From: Saururus chinensis
Lineage: Eukaryota > Streptophyta > Magnoliopsida > Piperales > Saururaceae
DNA: 64,000 bases
NCBI GenBank assembly: GCA_035235625.1
Contig: CP141149.1
Location: 27,211,753-27,275,752 of the forward strand
Direction: 5' to 3'
This document shows, piece after piece, positions 23,581 through 35,197 of this stretch. A model generated the notes under the pieces. That model was given only the letters and a program-made list of their open reading frames with translations. It did not search any database and was not told the origin of the DNA. Made by a program: the position numbers and the translations under genes. Positions within the stretch are counted from its first letter, which is position 1. The number at the start of each line of letters is the position of its first letter.

Positions 23581-24357
23581 CGTTGCTACTACCTATTTTT
23601 AAATAAAAAATTTAATGAAAGAAAGAGGGGGAGGGAGGGGAGAGAGAGGGGAGGAAGAGAAAGAGAGAGAGAGAGGGAGAGGGCGAGAGAGAGAGAGAGG
23701 AGGTGTCACTCCCCGGCGATGCCCGACCTGAGTCGAACCCGGTCCAAGGGCCGGTCAAGCGCGCGGGGGTGATGAAGGGAGGATTGAGAAACGATTTAGC
23801 GGAAGACTTAACCCTAACCACGGGCGATTTAACAGAATTACGGAGTACGCACAATCCTTTGAGCAAGAGTAAATAAGAAGGAAAGAAAGAGAGTTGCTTA
23901 TCACAAGTAAACAACTAATCTCAAACCCACATGCTTAATTAACTATAGTCCACACTAGCTCAAAATAAGTCTTAAGCAAACACACCTATAAAATGTGACA
24001 TAAATCCAAAACAAAGAACCCTACACAAAGGTTCTAAACATAAAGTATAAAACCAAAGGAAAATAAGTCACACAACGATCTCCACAATCACATCCAAGTC
24101 ATCTCCGACCTTTCCTCAAAGAGGAGATCTTGTCCGTCTGCGTGTCGCACCACGTAGCCCTAAAACAAAACACAAGAAAGAGGGGTGAGTTTAACAAACT
24201 CAGCAATGATTTTTAATATCACTATCAACATCGAAAATACGATAACATAGCAATAAAATCATTCAGATCAAAGATTGGCAAGGTGCATCATTTTCTAATC
24301 ACACATACACATCACCTAAAATTGCATCATAGTGTATAATCCACATAATGTCATTCA

Positions 24358-24585
24358 TATCATAACAACCTGCATGAATGTATCTCTAACATACATATTC
24401 CATCATGCATCACATCATAATAACCTGCATGAATGTATCTCTAACATACATATTCCCTCATGCATCACATCATAATAACCTGCATGAATGTATCTTTAAC
24501 ATACATATTCCCTCATGCATCACATCATAATAACCTGCATGAATGTATCTCTAACATACATATTCCCTCATGCCTCACATTCTCA
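24358..24585. repeat. 55-bp tandem repeat, four units
   Basis: CCTGCATGAATGTATCT recurs at 24369, 24424, 24479 and 24534, an exact 55-bp period, within solo LTR F. Confidence 0.9.
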
Positions 24586-24699
24586 TTCATCATGCATGAA
24601 TAAGTGTCACACACATACACTAGTCCAACATGCAAGTCCATACCCATAGAGAATAAACCTGCTCTTCAAGACCGGAGCCCTCGAGCAAACACTTATCAA

Positions 24700-24860
24700 A
24701 TAGACATGCTCCTCAAGGCCAACGCCTATAATCAACTCTTGCTCCTCAAGGCCAACGCATTTGAGCAACTCCTGCTCCTCAAGGCCAATACCTTCGAGCA
24801 ATGCTTGCCCATCAAGTCTAAACTCTTGGGCAACCCTGCTTGTCAAGACTAAAGTCCCAA
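24700..24860. repeat. 33-bp tandem repeat in solo LTR F
   Basis: GCTCCTCAAGGCCAA recurs at 24708, 24741 and 24774, with diverged units on both sides. The 33-bp period equals eleven codons, so both strands give open, repetitive frames (82 and 87 codons). I take these as by-products of the period. Confidence 0.75.
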
Positions 24861-27096
24861 GCAACAACACCTAGCAAGTGCACTCGAACAAACTAGCTGG
24901 ATTCTCAGGGTCTAGTGAATCATAAATAATCTCAATCCACAAGACAAGTACACAACTCATCCATACTTAACTCCATTTAACTAGACTCAACCCGGGGAGT
25001 GCACTCGTTCCACACGGGAACTCAAATCAAAACATGTCCTTTTGGACCAATCAACTTTCGATTAATCCACAACTGATCAATCCAGCACACAATTTCACCA
25101 CATTGCATCAAATCGGTCAAATTCGATTAACCTCAATGAAGCCTCAATTGTAAATCTATTTTCGTGATGCATGCAGCATGGTACGTATCTGGGCAAGGCA
25201 TACATGAATCCTAAACCATGATAAGTGCTCTCATCAGCCCCTAATGCATCATTTATAATCATAAAATCAAGCTTCATCATCATCTTTAAACCCCCCACAT
25301 GTGTGTGTACCTAGTAGAAGTACTTCACTAAATGCATTTCAACATGCTTGAAATTAACTCACTACCACACTACACATGTGAATTAACATCTAATCATGAA
25401 TTTCAGCGGAAATCATAGGAGAAGAATCATTGAAATCATAACTCAAATCAAAACTCAACCACAAAGGCTAAACATATATAAGATCATTCATTTCATCCTT
25501 GAATCATGGCATTCACCAACATCCACACATCAACTAACCACATTCTATCATGCCAAGTCAGCCCAATAATAGGTTGTAGTTCTACTGAAAATATGCTTAA
25601 CCATAGGGAATCAACCATTCATAATTTCAAGATGACAATTCTAACATCATGCCACAAAACATAAGTCATTCCCCAAATCTCTAATCACATATTTCAACTT
25701 CATAACCTCAATAGCATGCCTTTCCAGTAGGATAATATAGCTTAAAACACTTCACATTCATATGAAATTGACAAGCTCAAGTGGAATCATCCAAATAAAC
25801 ATCATGCATTAGAACACAATTATGCTGTGTAGCCGTTCGAACGCCCTTCAGGCCGTTCGATCGGCTAAACGGGAAAATTTTGAATTCATAGTTTGGCCGT
25901 TCGAATGCCCAGTAGGCCGTTCGATCGGCTGAATTGGAAAACTGTCGATCCGATAGTGTTGCCGTTCGAACGCCCAAAAGGGCCGTTCGAACGCCAACAA
26001 GGCAGAATTGACCATCTTCTTCCTTTCGCAATTTTAAACCGAAACACCATTGATAATACTTCAAATCAACATCTAACACCCTAATTATCATCTAAAGTCC
26101 TTCATGACTTCCAGAATATTAAACCATATCAAAATAAGACATAACCCTAAGAAATTGGGATTAAAGATTACCATTTTCTAATCATCCCATTAACACACCA
26201 AATCAAGTAACTCCATTCAAAATAAGCCAAAAAAATCAAGAGTTTTACCATGGATAAACTGAAAATTTGAAAGTCCATTACCTTGTCCCTTAATTAGACT
26301 CGGATTTGATGGTCACCCTTCTTGAAAACCTTACAAAACATAGAGTTTGAATTAAACTCCATTAAAAATTGATTTACTAAAGAAATCCCTAATTAAAACT
26401 TAGATCTAGGGCTTGTTGAACATAAAAATCGGATTTTGAAAGCTAGGGTTTGTAGCAAAATACAAATCAGTAGTTTTTGATGTCCAAAAATGGATTGAAA
26501 CAAAGGGGAAATTGTAGATTTAGAAGATATTAAGAAGAAAGCTAGGGTTTAATGCTTAATTAGAGTAGGCTTACCTTAAACACCTTCTAATTTGGGCCTA
26601 ATTGGAAATTAGGCCTGACCTCTCCTCCTCAACCTACTCCCAAAATGGAAATGTCTCAGGTTTGACCTTTTATAGTAAGGGTTGGGGTATGTATGGGTAA
26701 GTTATAGGGTGTAAATAGGAAAAGTAGGCTAAAAATGGGTATTTTACAAATATGAGCACTAATTAAGTCTTAAAAAAATTCTGGAAATTTTTGTATGACC
26801 TTAAGTAGATGTCTAAATTCATTTGACCCAAAAACCAAAATTTTGACGGTGGGGCCCATAGGGGTCCCGCTAAAACCCTAATTTTTGAAAAATAGTGAAA
26901 ATTCAGAAAAATCCCCAAAAATTCACATTTATTTTAAAATCACTTAAAACCACTAATTGTAAAGTTGATTTTGATTAAAACCATCATAAACACCATTTAT
27001 CTACGAAACCACCAAATAAATCAGAAAACGCATTAACCTCACGATAACCGATAATTAAAGAAAACCAAAAACCGGTTTAAGATAAGGGATCTTACA

Positions 27097-27812
27097 GGAG
27101 GGAGGAGAGAGAGGGGATGGAAGAGAAAGAGGAGAGGGAAGAGAGAGAGAGGAGAGAGAAAGGGTGGAGAGAGAAAGAGGATAGGGAAGAGAGAGAGAGG
27201 AGAGGGGAGGGAAGAAAGAGAGAGGAGAGAGAGGATAGGGAAGAGAGGAAGAGGGAGGAGAGAGAGGATAGGGAAGAGAGGGAGAGAGAGGAGAGGGAAG
27301 AGAAAGAGGGAGAGGGAGGAGAGAGAGGATAGGGAAGAGAGGAAGAGGGAGGAGAGAGAGGATAGGGAAGAGAGGGAGAGAAAGGATAGGGAAGAGAGGA
27401 AGAGGGAGGAGAGAGAGAGGATAGGGAAGAGAGGAGAGGGAAGAGAAAGAGGGAGAGGGAGGAGAGAGAGGATAAGGAAGAGAGGGAGAGAGAGGAGAGG
27501 GAAGAGAAAGAGGGAGAGGGAGGAGAGAGAGGATAGGGAAGAGAGGGAGAGAGAGGAGAGGGAAGAGAAAGAGGGAGAGGGAGGAGAGAGAGGATAGGGA
27601 AGAGAGGGAGAGAGAGAGGAGAGGGAAGAGAAAGAGAGAGAGAGGAGAGGGAAGAGAGAGAGAGGGAGAAGGAGGAGAGAGAGGGTGGAGCAATAGAGAG
27701 GAGAGAGAGGGTGGAGCAAGAGAGAAAGGGTGGAGAGAGAGGATAGGGAAGAGAGAGAGAGAGGAGAGGGAAGAGAGAGAGAGGATAGGGGAGGGAAGAG
27801 ACAGAGGGTGAG
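27097..27812 (+). repeat. purine tract of CACTA copy 1
   Basis: About 700 bp of almost pure A/G with an imperfect GAGAGGATAGGGAAGAGAGG unit. It continues on the other sides of the inserted LTRs (23605-23703, 27990-28056, 30155-30290). Minus-strand frames up to 226 codons of Leu/Ser/Pro are low-complexity artefacts. Confidence 0.85.
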
Positions 27813-28699
27813 ATAAATTTTCTTTTGATTTTTTTAAAATTTTTATTAATTTTTTATTAGCGATGTATAAAACTATACGTCGCTAATACGTGTATTAATA
27901 GCGACGTATATGTTGATACGTCGCTATTAGTATTTTTATTTAATTTTTTTTATTTTTAAAATAAATTTTAGAGAATAAAAAATCTTATGAGAAAGAGGGG
28001 GAGGGAAGAGAAAGAGGAGAGAGAAAGGGTGGAGAGAGAGGATAGGGAAGAGAGAGTGTAACGACCCATTTTTCGGTTACGCTTAACCCGGGAGGGTTAA
28101 GGGTAAATCGGTATTTTGAGATTAATATTAAGGGTTTTCATTAGATGAAATACTTGTAGCCAGGTAGAGCTTGGCATAATGAGCGTAACGATTCGAAGAA
28201 CGCGCGAAACGGAGGTTGGGACCGGAAGTAATGACCTCGGGAAACATGCAATATAGGTGGGACCCACTTAGAAATAGTGTGTTCTGCTGCTTTAAGTGGG
28301 TTTGTATCGAAGGGCTCGACGATACAAGTCCAACGGTACCTAGAACGAGCGAATCCGATTCCGGGGTAGGAAGATACGCGCGTTTGAAGTTTTGGATTTA
28401 AAAATAAAAATAAAAAAAGAGAAATGGCGCGCGGCGCACGACTAGAGCGAGTCGCGGCGCATTTTCGGCGCGAGCCGGTGCGTGGCTGCGAAACCGCGCG
28501 CACCCGCAGTAATGCGGGCGCGGCGTTTCTGCGGCCCGGGCGCGACCCGCGTAACGCGCGGGAGCGAGCCGCGCGTTACCGCGGGCGCCGCCGCCCGAAA
28601 CCGCGTCGGCGTGGCTCGGGGGCTATATATACCCCATTCTATTCCGATTTTTAGGCAGAACTTCTCTACCCCCATTTCTGACTGTTCTGAGGCCGATTA

Positions 28700-29290
28700 A
28701 GGCCGTTCAAGACTCGTTTCCTACTAAATCGAGTATGCTCTATGCAATGGAGCTGTTCGTTCTTCGAGTTGGAGACCGTATGATGAGGAAACGTCCCAAG
28801 ACAAGAGGAGGTCCTGCCCGTTATCTTCATGCACCGACGAACTTCGTTTTCTCTGTTTCTGGCCATCCCAACTCCGATTTAGTCAATTCAAGAGGCGTTC
28901 TTGACTAAATCGAGTATGTTCTACGCGATGGAGGGTTCCGTTTTCTGAGTTAGTAATCGTATAAAGAGGAAACGCCCCAAGATAAGGAGAGGTACTACCC
29001 GTACCGACCAACTTTGTTTTCTCTGTTTCTGGTCATCCCAACTCCGATTTAGTCAATTCAAGAGGCGTTTTTGACTAAATTGAGTATGTTCTACGCGATG
29101 GAGGGTTCCATTTTCTGAGTTAGCAATCGTATAAAGAGGAAACGCCCCAAGACAAGGAGAGGTTCTACCCGTACCGACCAACTTTGTTTTCTCTATTTCT
29201 GGTCATCCCAACTCCGATTTAGTCGATTCAAGAGCCGTTCTTGACTAAATCGAAGGTGTTCTACGCGATGGTGGGTTCCATTTTCTGAGT
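28700..29290. repeat. tandem units of about 178 bp in solo LTR C
   Basis: The block CATCCCAACTCCGATTTAGT...GACTAAATYGARTATGTTC...GAGGAAACGYCCCAAGA recurs three to four times. Single or double copies of the same block occur in the other family members, so the number of units varies between LTR copies. Confidence 0.8.
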
Positions 29291-29299
29291 TGACAATCT

Positions 29300-29580
29300 T
29301 ATAAGGATATACTATGCTATGTACCTATATGTGCCTATATGCCATGCTATGTGCCAATATACTATGCTATGTACCTATATGTCATGCTATGTGCCTATAT
29401 ATTATGCTATGTACCTATATGCCATGCTATGTGCCTATATGTCATGCTATGTGCCTATACACTATGCTCTGTACCTATATGCCATGCTAAGTGCCTATAT
29501 GTCATGCTATGTACCTATATGTCATGCTATGTACCTATATGCCATGCTATGTACCTAGATGCCATGATGTATACTTATAT
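29300..29580. repeat. 20-bp minisatellite in solo LTR C
   Basis: About 14 units of the same 20-bp sequence as in solo LTR B, on the opposite strand (ATGCCATGCTATGTGCCTAT). Confidence 0.9.
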
Positions 29581-30734
29581 GACGTGTGTGGTCTCGCTCT
29601 AGGGTAGAGCGAGACGTGTAATTTATGTTCTCGGTCTCGGCTCAGTGATAGAGCGAGATACGTGTATGAGATTTTGATCCCGCTCTGTGGTAGAGCGAGA
29701 TGTACGATTCCGTTAATTTATTTAACTTCCGCTTGACTCCGATATATGATGAGTGTTTGTATACTCCGATTAAATATTCGGAGATATGTATTTTATACGT
29801 ATGATTTTGTGATGTTTGTAGTATGTAGTAGCCATTAGGCAGAACTACGTTCGGATCCGATCGTATTGGGATAATATCCAATACGTACGTAGTCAACCAA
29901 CGGCAAGGCAACGTTGGCCCGATCCAAATCATTATAACAATATGTTTTATTCTGTTTTACACGCGACGAACTATGAAGCTTCGTCATGTGTACGTGTTCG
30001 TTACAACCTAAGTCTACGTACGAGGAAGCCTTAAAGCTCCATAGTGCGTAGACGAACGTTGTACCTCTCGCACTCAGACGATGATTCCTGGCTCAAGGAA
30101 AGAGAAATTTCCTATTAGTGATTTTGTGGGCCCGGCTCGGGTCGGGTCATTACAGAGAGAGAGGGGAGGGGAGGGAAGAGAGAGAGAAGAGAGGGGAGGG
30201 GAGAGAAGAGAGAGAGAAGAGAGGGGAGGGGAGAGAGAGAGGAGAGAGAGAAGAGAGGAAAGAGAGAGAGAGGGAGAGGAGGGAGGGTAAAAAATTTAAC
30301 TTTTAGGGACGAACATAGTAAAGTGTCGCGACTAGCATATGTATTTGCGACGCTATTTCTTATGTGTCGCAATTGCATGGACTATTAGCGACGCTTGTAA
30401 GTAGCGTCACTAATATTAATCGGTTTCCTTTTATAAAAAATCTAACCTATTAGCGACGCTCTGGATAAAGCGTCGCTCATAGTAAAAGTAATAGTGACGC
30501 CTTAGATTTAGCGTCACTTATACTTTTACTATTAGCGACGCTTTATCCCAAGCGTCGCTAATAACTTATTTTTTTTAAAAGCTTGTAGCGACAAGCATCG
30601 CTAATAGTGTATGTTCTTGTGAGGCTATTTGCCAAACGTTGCCATTACATTACCATTAGTGATGCTCATGTATGAGCGTCCCTAATAGCTTTATTTCTAT
30701 TAAGAAAAATACAAGAAGTCTTATTTTTTTGCCT

Positions 30735-31130
30735 CCCTCTCTCTCTCTCTCTCCGATTTCCTCTCTCCTCCCTCTCTCTCCTATTTTCTCTCTCCACCCT
30801 CTCTCTCTCCTCCCTCTCTCTCCTATTTTCTCTCTCCTCCCTCCCCTCTCACTCTCTCTCCTATTTTCTCTCTCCTCCCTCCCCTCTCACTCTCTCTCCT
30901 ATTTTCTCTCTCCTCCCTCCCCCTCTCACTCTCTCTCCTATTTTCTCTCTCCTCCCCCTCTCTCACTCTCTCTCCTATTTTCTCTCTCCTCCCTCCCTCC
31001 CTCCCTCTCTCTTCTCCTTTCTCTCTCCTCCCTCCTCCCTCCCTCTCTCTTCTCTTTTCTCTCTCCTCCCTCTCTCCCTCCCTCTCTCTCTTCTCTTTTC
31101 TCTCTCCTCCCTCCCTCTCACTCTTAAAGA
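30735..31130 (+). repeat. pyrimidine tract of CACTA copy 1
   Basis: Nearly pure C/T with a CTCTCTCCTATTTTCTCTCTCCTCC unit of about 50 bp repeated several times. It is flanked by TTAGCGACG-type repeats, and a short purine tract follows at 31155-31240. Confidence 0.85.
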
Positions 31131-31419
31131 ATAAAATATCTTAAAATTTTGAAATTAGAGTAGAGAGAGGGGAGAGGGAAGAGATAGAGAGGAGAGGGAA
31201 GAGAGAGAGAGAGGGGAGGGAGGAGAGAGAGTAGTGTATCGAGAGAGGAGAAAAAATACAAACAAAATCATTTTTAGCGACGTTTATGAATAAATGTTGC
31301 TAAATATATTATATGTAGCGACGTATTGATTTTTACGTCGCTACTAAAACACAAATAGTGATGCTGCTTATGAGCGTCCCTAAATTTATTTTTTTTTAAA
31401 AAATTCCGCGGGCAAAATT

Positions 31420-32015
31420 TCACCCACGCCTTATATAACTACCCCCCACCCATTATTTCCCTTGCCACCTCGTTGTCTAGCTGCCCGCCTTTTGGCCTCC
31501 TCACTGCTGCGCCGCCCCTCCGTCCAAGGCTTCTGTCCTCTGCCTCCCTCCCACCTTCTCCCCCCTGCCTGCTCTTGCTCCTGTTTTTGCTCCCCCGCTC
31601 CAGTGCTAGCCCTGCCCCCTAGCTGGCCCCCCTGCCCGGCTCCTCACCGTCTGGCAGCCCGCCTCCTGGCCTGCTCGCCGCCCCTCCGTCCATGGCTTCT
31701 GTCCTCCGCCGCTCTCCCACCTTCTCTCTCCCCCCCACCCCAGTGCTGGCCCCCTCCCCCAGCCAGCCCCCTCCCCACCTGTCCCCCTCCCCGGTGCCCC
31801 TCCCTCGCTCCCCTAGCGCCCCCCTCCCCCCCTGCTACCCCACCCCACCCCAGCCTGCCCCCTCCCCAGCTAACCCTCCCTCCCCCTGCTCATCCCCCCC
31901 TCTCCCTCCTCTGAATTTTGAGAGGAGGGGGCGGAGCCGGGGCTCTGGATTCCGTTCTCCATCCTCCGGCCCCTCAGCTCCTTCTCCCTTCCCTAATGGA
32001 CCACCAAGCCCACTG
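31420..32015 (+). other. TATA box and GC-rich block in CACTA copy 1
   Basis: TTATATAA (31431-31438) follows the conserved AAATTTCACCCACGCC motif and leads into about 550 bp of C-rich sequence ending near 32015. It is the counterpart, in opposite orientation, of 9540-10111. Both blocks have the same upstream motif and TATA box, but the C-rich parts look different. Open frames (150 and 114 codons) are Pro/Ser/Leu-rich without a known domain. Confidence 0.4.
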
Positions 32016-32966
32016 GGGATTTTTTTTAAAATATAATATTAGCGATGCTTTTTAAGCGTCACTATTTAATTTTGATTTAATTAATATTATAAATTTGATT
32101 TAATTTTAATTAATTTTAATTTTTTTATCTTTTTAGTGATGTATAGAAAGCGTCGCTAATAATGACTTATTAGCAACGCTTTAACTATATGTCGCTATTA
32201 AGTTATTTTTTATTTTTAAATTTTTTTTCCTATTAGCGGCGTATACATAAGTGTCGCTAATAAGTCCTTATTAGCAACGCTTATGTATATATGTCGCTAA
32301 TTATTTATTATTTTTAATTTTTTTTAAAGATTGATTTTCCTCTACCGACATAAAAAAAAGTGTCACTAATAACTTATTATTAGCGACGCAATGGAATATA
32401 CGTCACTAATAAGATATTATTAGCGATGTATAGTATACGTTGCTAATATGCCTTATTAGCCACGCTTTTTGTATATGTTGCTAATTGATAGTAGTGACGA
32501 TACTTTTTTTGACATTTGTAACGACGTTTATTATACGTCGCTTATAGGCATTAGTGACACTTATGGGACTATTAGTGACACATGCTAATAGTCTTTTTTG
32601 TTGTAGTGGTTGTCTGTGTGTTGTATTGAGCCCCAAACGTCTGATGATCTGTTGAGAGCAATGTATGTTTTTTATTTGGTCTGTTTGTTCTATTAAGCCC
32701 AGACGTTTGATGCTCTATTGAGAGTGTTGTATAATTCTGCCTAAGAGTGACACTGTATGATTTTTGCCCAAGAGTGGCGTTGTATAATTCTGCCCAACGG
32801 TGGCATTGTATGATTTCTACACTATAAGACCCTTAAAGTGTGGGCAATTGTTATGTGGGTCTTTATGTTTACGCGCTCAGGTAAGTAGTATCAAGAAACT
32901 ACTCTTACCTGTTTGATCTTGTGCCCCATAAGTATTGGTGTGCCTTACCTTCATAAAGGTTCATGG

Positions 32967-34108
32967 CATGGTTTGCCGTCTAGGTGAGATTTCGCCGAGA
33001 TCTCTCTCTCAAAGTCTCACTGAGCCACGAGACTTGGTAGAGATGAAATTCCTGATTTCGGCGAGATCCCGACAAGATCTCACCGAGATTGTTGACATCC
33101 AACGAGATCGGCTTATATTCCAAATTCCAGAAGAAAACTAGATCGGGCTTCCGTTCCAAATTCCAGAAGGATTGCTAATAGTAACCATGGTTCACATGCT
33201 TTTTTAGGAGCAGGTGATCGCACTTCATCTCTTTTTGTTTGATTTATATCCCACTATTGAAACTAGAAGTACTATCTTTAACATGGTATGCCATCTCACT
33301 AACAAATAAAGAAGATTACAAAGAAATTTTTACTTAGATGATTTACGAATCCTCATGTTATATGTTATAGTTTATTACCCTGCCCAGTTGGGTTATTGTT
33401 TTTATTATATTTGCTCTTGCCCCTAGCCTGATAAGGTTTGGCTTTAGATTCTTAATATCCGATGCATCTGGAGGATCTGTTTGGCCTATCAAATTTTATT
33501 AATTTTTACACATCTTAATGCATGCTTGTGAGCATTTCAACTACAATGACTAGAATATAGAGATATAATAAAAACCCTTGCCAAAGGCTCCTTATCAAGC
33601 TGAGTTTTACTGAGTAGGTTGTTCTCGGAATCTTAACTTGAACTTCGAATAGGTTGGATGAAAAAACATGTGACCTTTTTTAAATTTGATGAGAGCTTGA
33701 TAAAACATAGGGTCTGCTGGTTGTAGTTTGTCTGTGAAATTCTTGTAGCAGGCAAATGTATTGCCTATTCAACGTGCTAACATTAGTACTGTTCCATTTA
33801 TAGCTAAATAGGTTTTGATTTTTCTACATAAACAATATTTCTATTCAATATTTCTCATTTTTCATCATCAATTAATATTATATTTTTTCCTTACTCTACA
33901 TAAAGCTTTGTAGAGTAATCTCATAGGTTTATAATCTTTTAATATTTGTATCAATATTTGTCCATAATAATATATACCTACATTGAGAAATGTGTTAACT
34001 ATTTTTTTACAATAACATGAATGCTTGCTATTGTTTTACACAATCTCTCCAAGATCTCATCTCTTTAGGCTACCGAGACGAGATCGAGATCCGAGATAGT
34101 GAACCATG
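32967..34108. mobile_element. hAT-like element with GAGATCTCG subterminal repeats
   Basis: The left end is CATGGTTTGCC and the right end in reverse is CATGGTTCACT, flanked by the perfect 8-bp duplication GTTCATGG (32959-32966, 34109-34116). The related long LTR at 60285 onward lacks this 1,142-bp segment (reading straight from CCTTCGG to GGTGTTTAG in reverse), the empty site. Both arms are rich in CGAGATCTCG-like motifs. No transposase is present. The first five terminal bases (CATGG) equal those of the GTATCGATACG MITE family. Confidence 0.8.
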
Positions 34109-34224
34109 GTTCATGGTGTCTAGTCACGCCCCGGAGGTCAAGGTAATGTCCCAGTGGCATTCCTTTCCATTTCAACCCTAGAACTTATTAGTTGTAATGA
34201 GCTTCAATGGTCGATAGCATGTTA

Positions 34225-34400
34225 CGACAATAAGAGTATGTTTCTGAGCATGACTGTAAGAGTATGACTCTGAGCATGACTGTAAGAGTATGATTCTAAG
34301 CAAGACAATAAGCATATGTTTATGAGTAAGACTATACGAGTAAGGTAATATGAGTATATGTAAGTTATATGAGTAAGTATATGATTGTATGAGTGAGTTT
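34225..34400. repeat. degenerate units of about 27 bp in the long LTR
   Basis: GTAAGAGTATGACTCTGAGCATGACT-like units repeat with drift. A matching, reversed stretch occurs in the second LTR copy at about 61010-61230. Confidence 0.6.
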
Positions 34401-35197
34401 GTAAGATTCTGATTAAGAGTGTATGTGTAAAACTGATTTGATGGTATGTATTTGGCATGATTGTATGCGTATGTACATGATTATTATATGCCTGCCTGCT
34501 TCATGTTTGAGTTGCATGAACGCATCTATGTACGGACTTACTGAGTTCACTATTTAGAACTCCCTTACTGGGTATTTTCCTACTTAATATGAAAATATTC
34601 ATTACCTTAATTTTTAGCCCCATTGTTCAGGAGGCTTTTGTAGGTTTGTGACAGAGAGCTCCTGGAGATGGATGCTCGTTTTCACAGTGGATTGATTCAT
34701 TTGACTTAGGTATATCTTTAACTCATTGCGAGTATTATTTGTGTCATGATCTCTTGTATTGGGTGAGATGAGAATTAAAGTGTTTATGCTTTCTGGACTT
34801 GTAATTTTGATTAGATTGTGGACAATTATAGGACTTGCACTCAAGGATGCCTGGGAGAGATTTGTATTTAAAGTCTATGATCATAACAATTTATTTGTAC
34901 GTTTATTTTCGAGTAGCGCCTGAGGATGTTTGGTTTGGTTGTACGATGTTTGATCAAATGAGTAAAATTATATATGGGAAGAACTGATGTGTGATATTTT
35001 AAATTATAAAACTGCTTTCAGATGTTTCATATTCATCATTTTTTTCCAATTTACAGTCATTATATTGCAAAAAAAATTCATGAATTTAAAGAAAATGTGA
35101 TTAAAATCTCGGGCATCACAAATATCTACACAAGTAAACCCTAGATCAAGTCAAGACTCACAATTTCTCTCAAATCAGTGACCTATACCCCAAATTC

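Larger units (their letters stand above)
23704..27096 (-). mobile_element. solo LTR, TGTAAGATCCC family (F)
   Basis: The plus-strand ends are TGTCACTCCCCGG and GGGATCTTACA, with the perfect duplication GGAGG on both sides (23699-23703, 27097-27101). The TATA box CTATAAAAGG lies on the minus strand at about 26674-26668, so the LTR reads TGTAAGATCCC...GGGGAGTGACA leftwards. It is 3,393 bp, with no primer site or pol attached. It contains two tandem arrays (24358-24585 and 24700-24860) and four CGTTCGAACG-like palindromes near 25830-26000. It interrupts a purine tract of the CACTA element. Confidence 0.8.
28057..30154 (+). mobile_element. solo LTR, TGTAACGACCC family, copy C
   Basis: It starts TGTAACGACCCATTTTTCGG and ends GGGTCATTACA, with the perfect duplication GAGAG (28052-28056, 30155-30159). 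The TATA box TATATATA is at 28624-28631. Beyond it are about three units of 176-180 bp (28700-29240), a 20-bp minisatellite (29300-29580) and the hairpin motifs. It is a solo LTR with no internal domain. Confidence 0.85.
20785..32608. mobile_element. CACTA element, copy 1, carrying three solo LTRs
   Basis: The left end is CACTACAACAAAA and the right end read in reverse is CACTACAACAAAAAA, with a 3-bp duplication CTT/GTT (20782-20784, 32609-32611). The uninterrupted long LTR at 60285 onward has GGGATGTTGTTTGTG at this point, the empty site. Both arms carry dozens of inverted TTAGCGACG...CGTCGCTAA repeats. Without its three solo LTRs it is about 4 kb: subterminal repeats, purine and pyrimidine tracts and a TATA-led GC-rich block, with no recognisable transposase, so it is non-autonomous. 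Confidence 0.85.
18209..35120 (+). mobile_element. long solo LTR, copy I, carrying CACTA and hAT insertions
   Basis: It starts TGTAATGTCC and ends GGGCATCACA, flanked by the perfect duplication AATAT (18204-18208, 35121-35125). Its own sequence is 18209-20784, 32612-32966 and 34117-35120, about 3.9 kb. A second copy in the opposite orientation starts at 60285 and shows empty sites for both nested elements. Landmarks are a TATATATAAATA box near 18450, a GC-rich stretch with spurious ORFs (18550-19800), tandem units of about 58 bp (19970-20120) and units of about 27 bp (34225-34400). The element orientation is inferred from the TATA box. Confidence 0.75.

Noticed and set aside
27039-27719. Leu/Ser/Pro ORFs of 226 and 212 codons
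   Set aside because: Purely the reverse of the purine tract; low complexity.
30672-31127. Ser/Leu-rich ORF of 151 codons
   Set aside because: Pyrimidine tract; low complexity.
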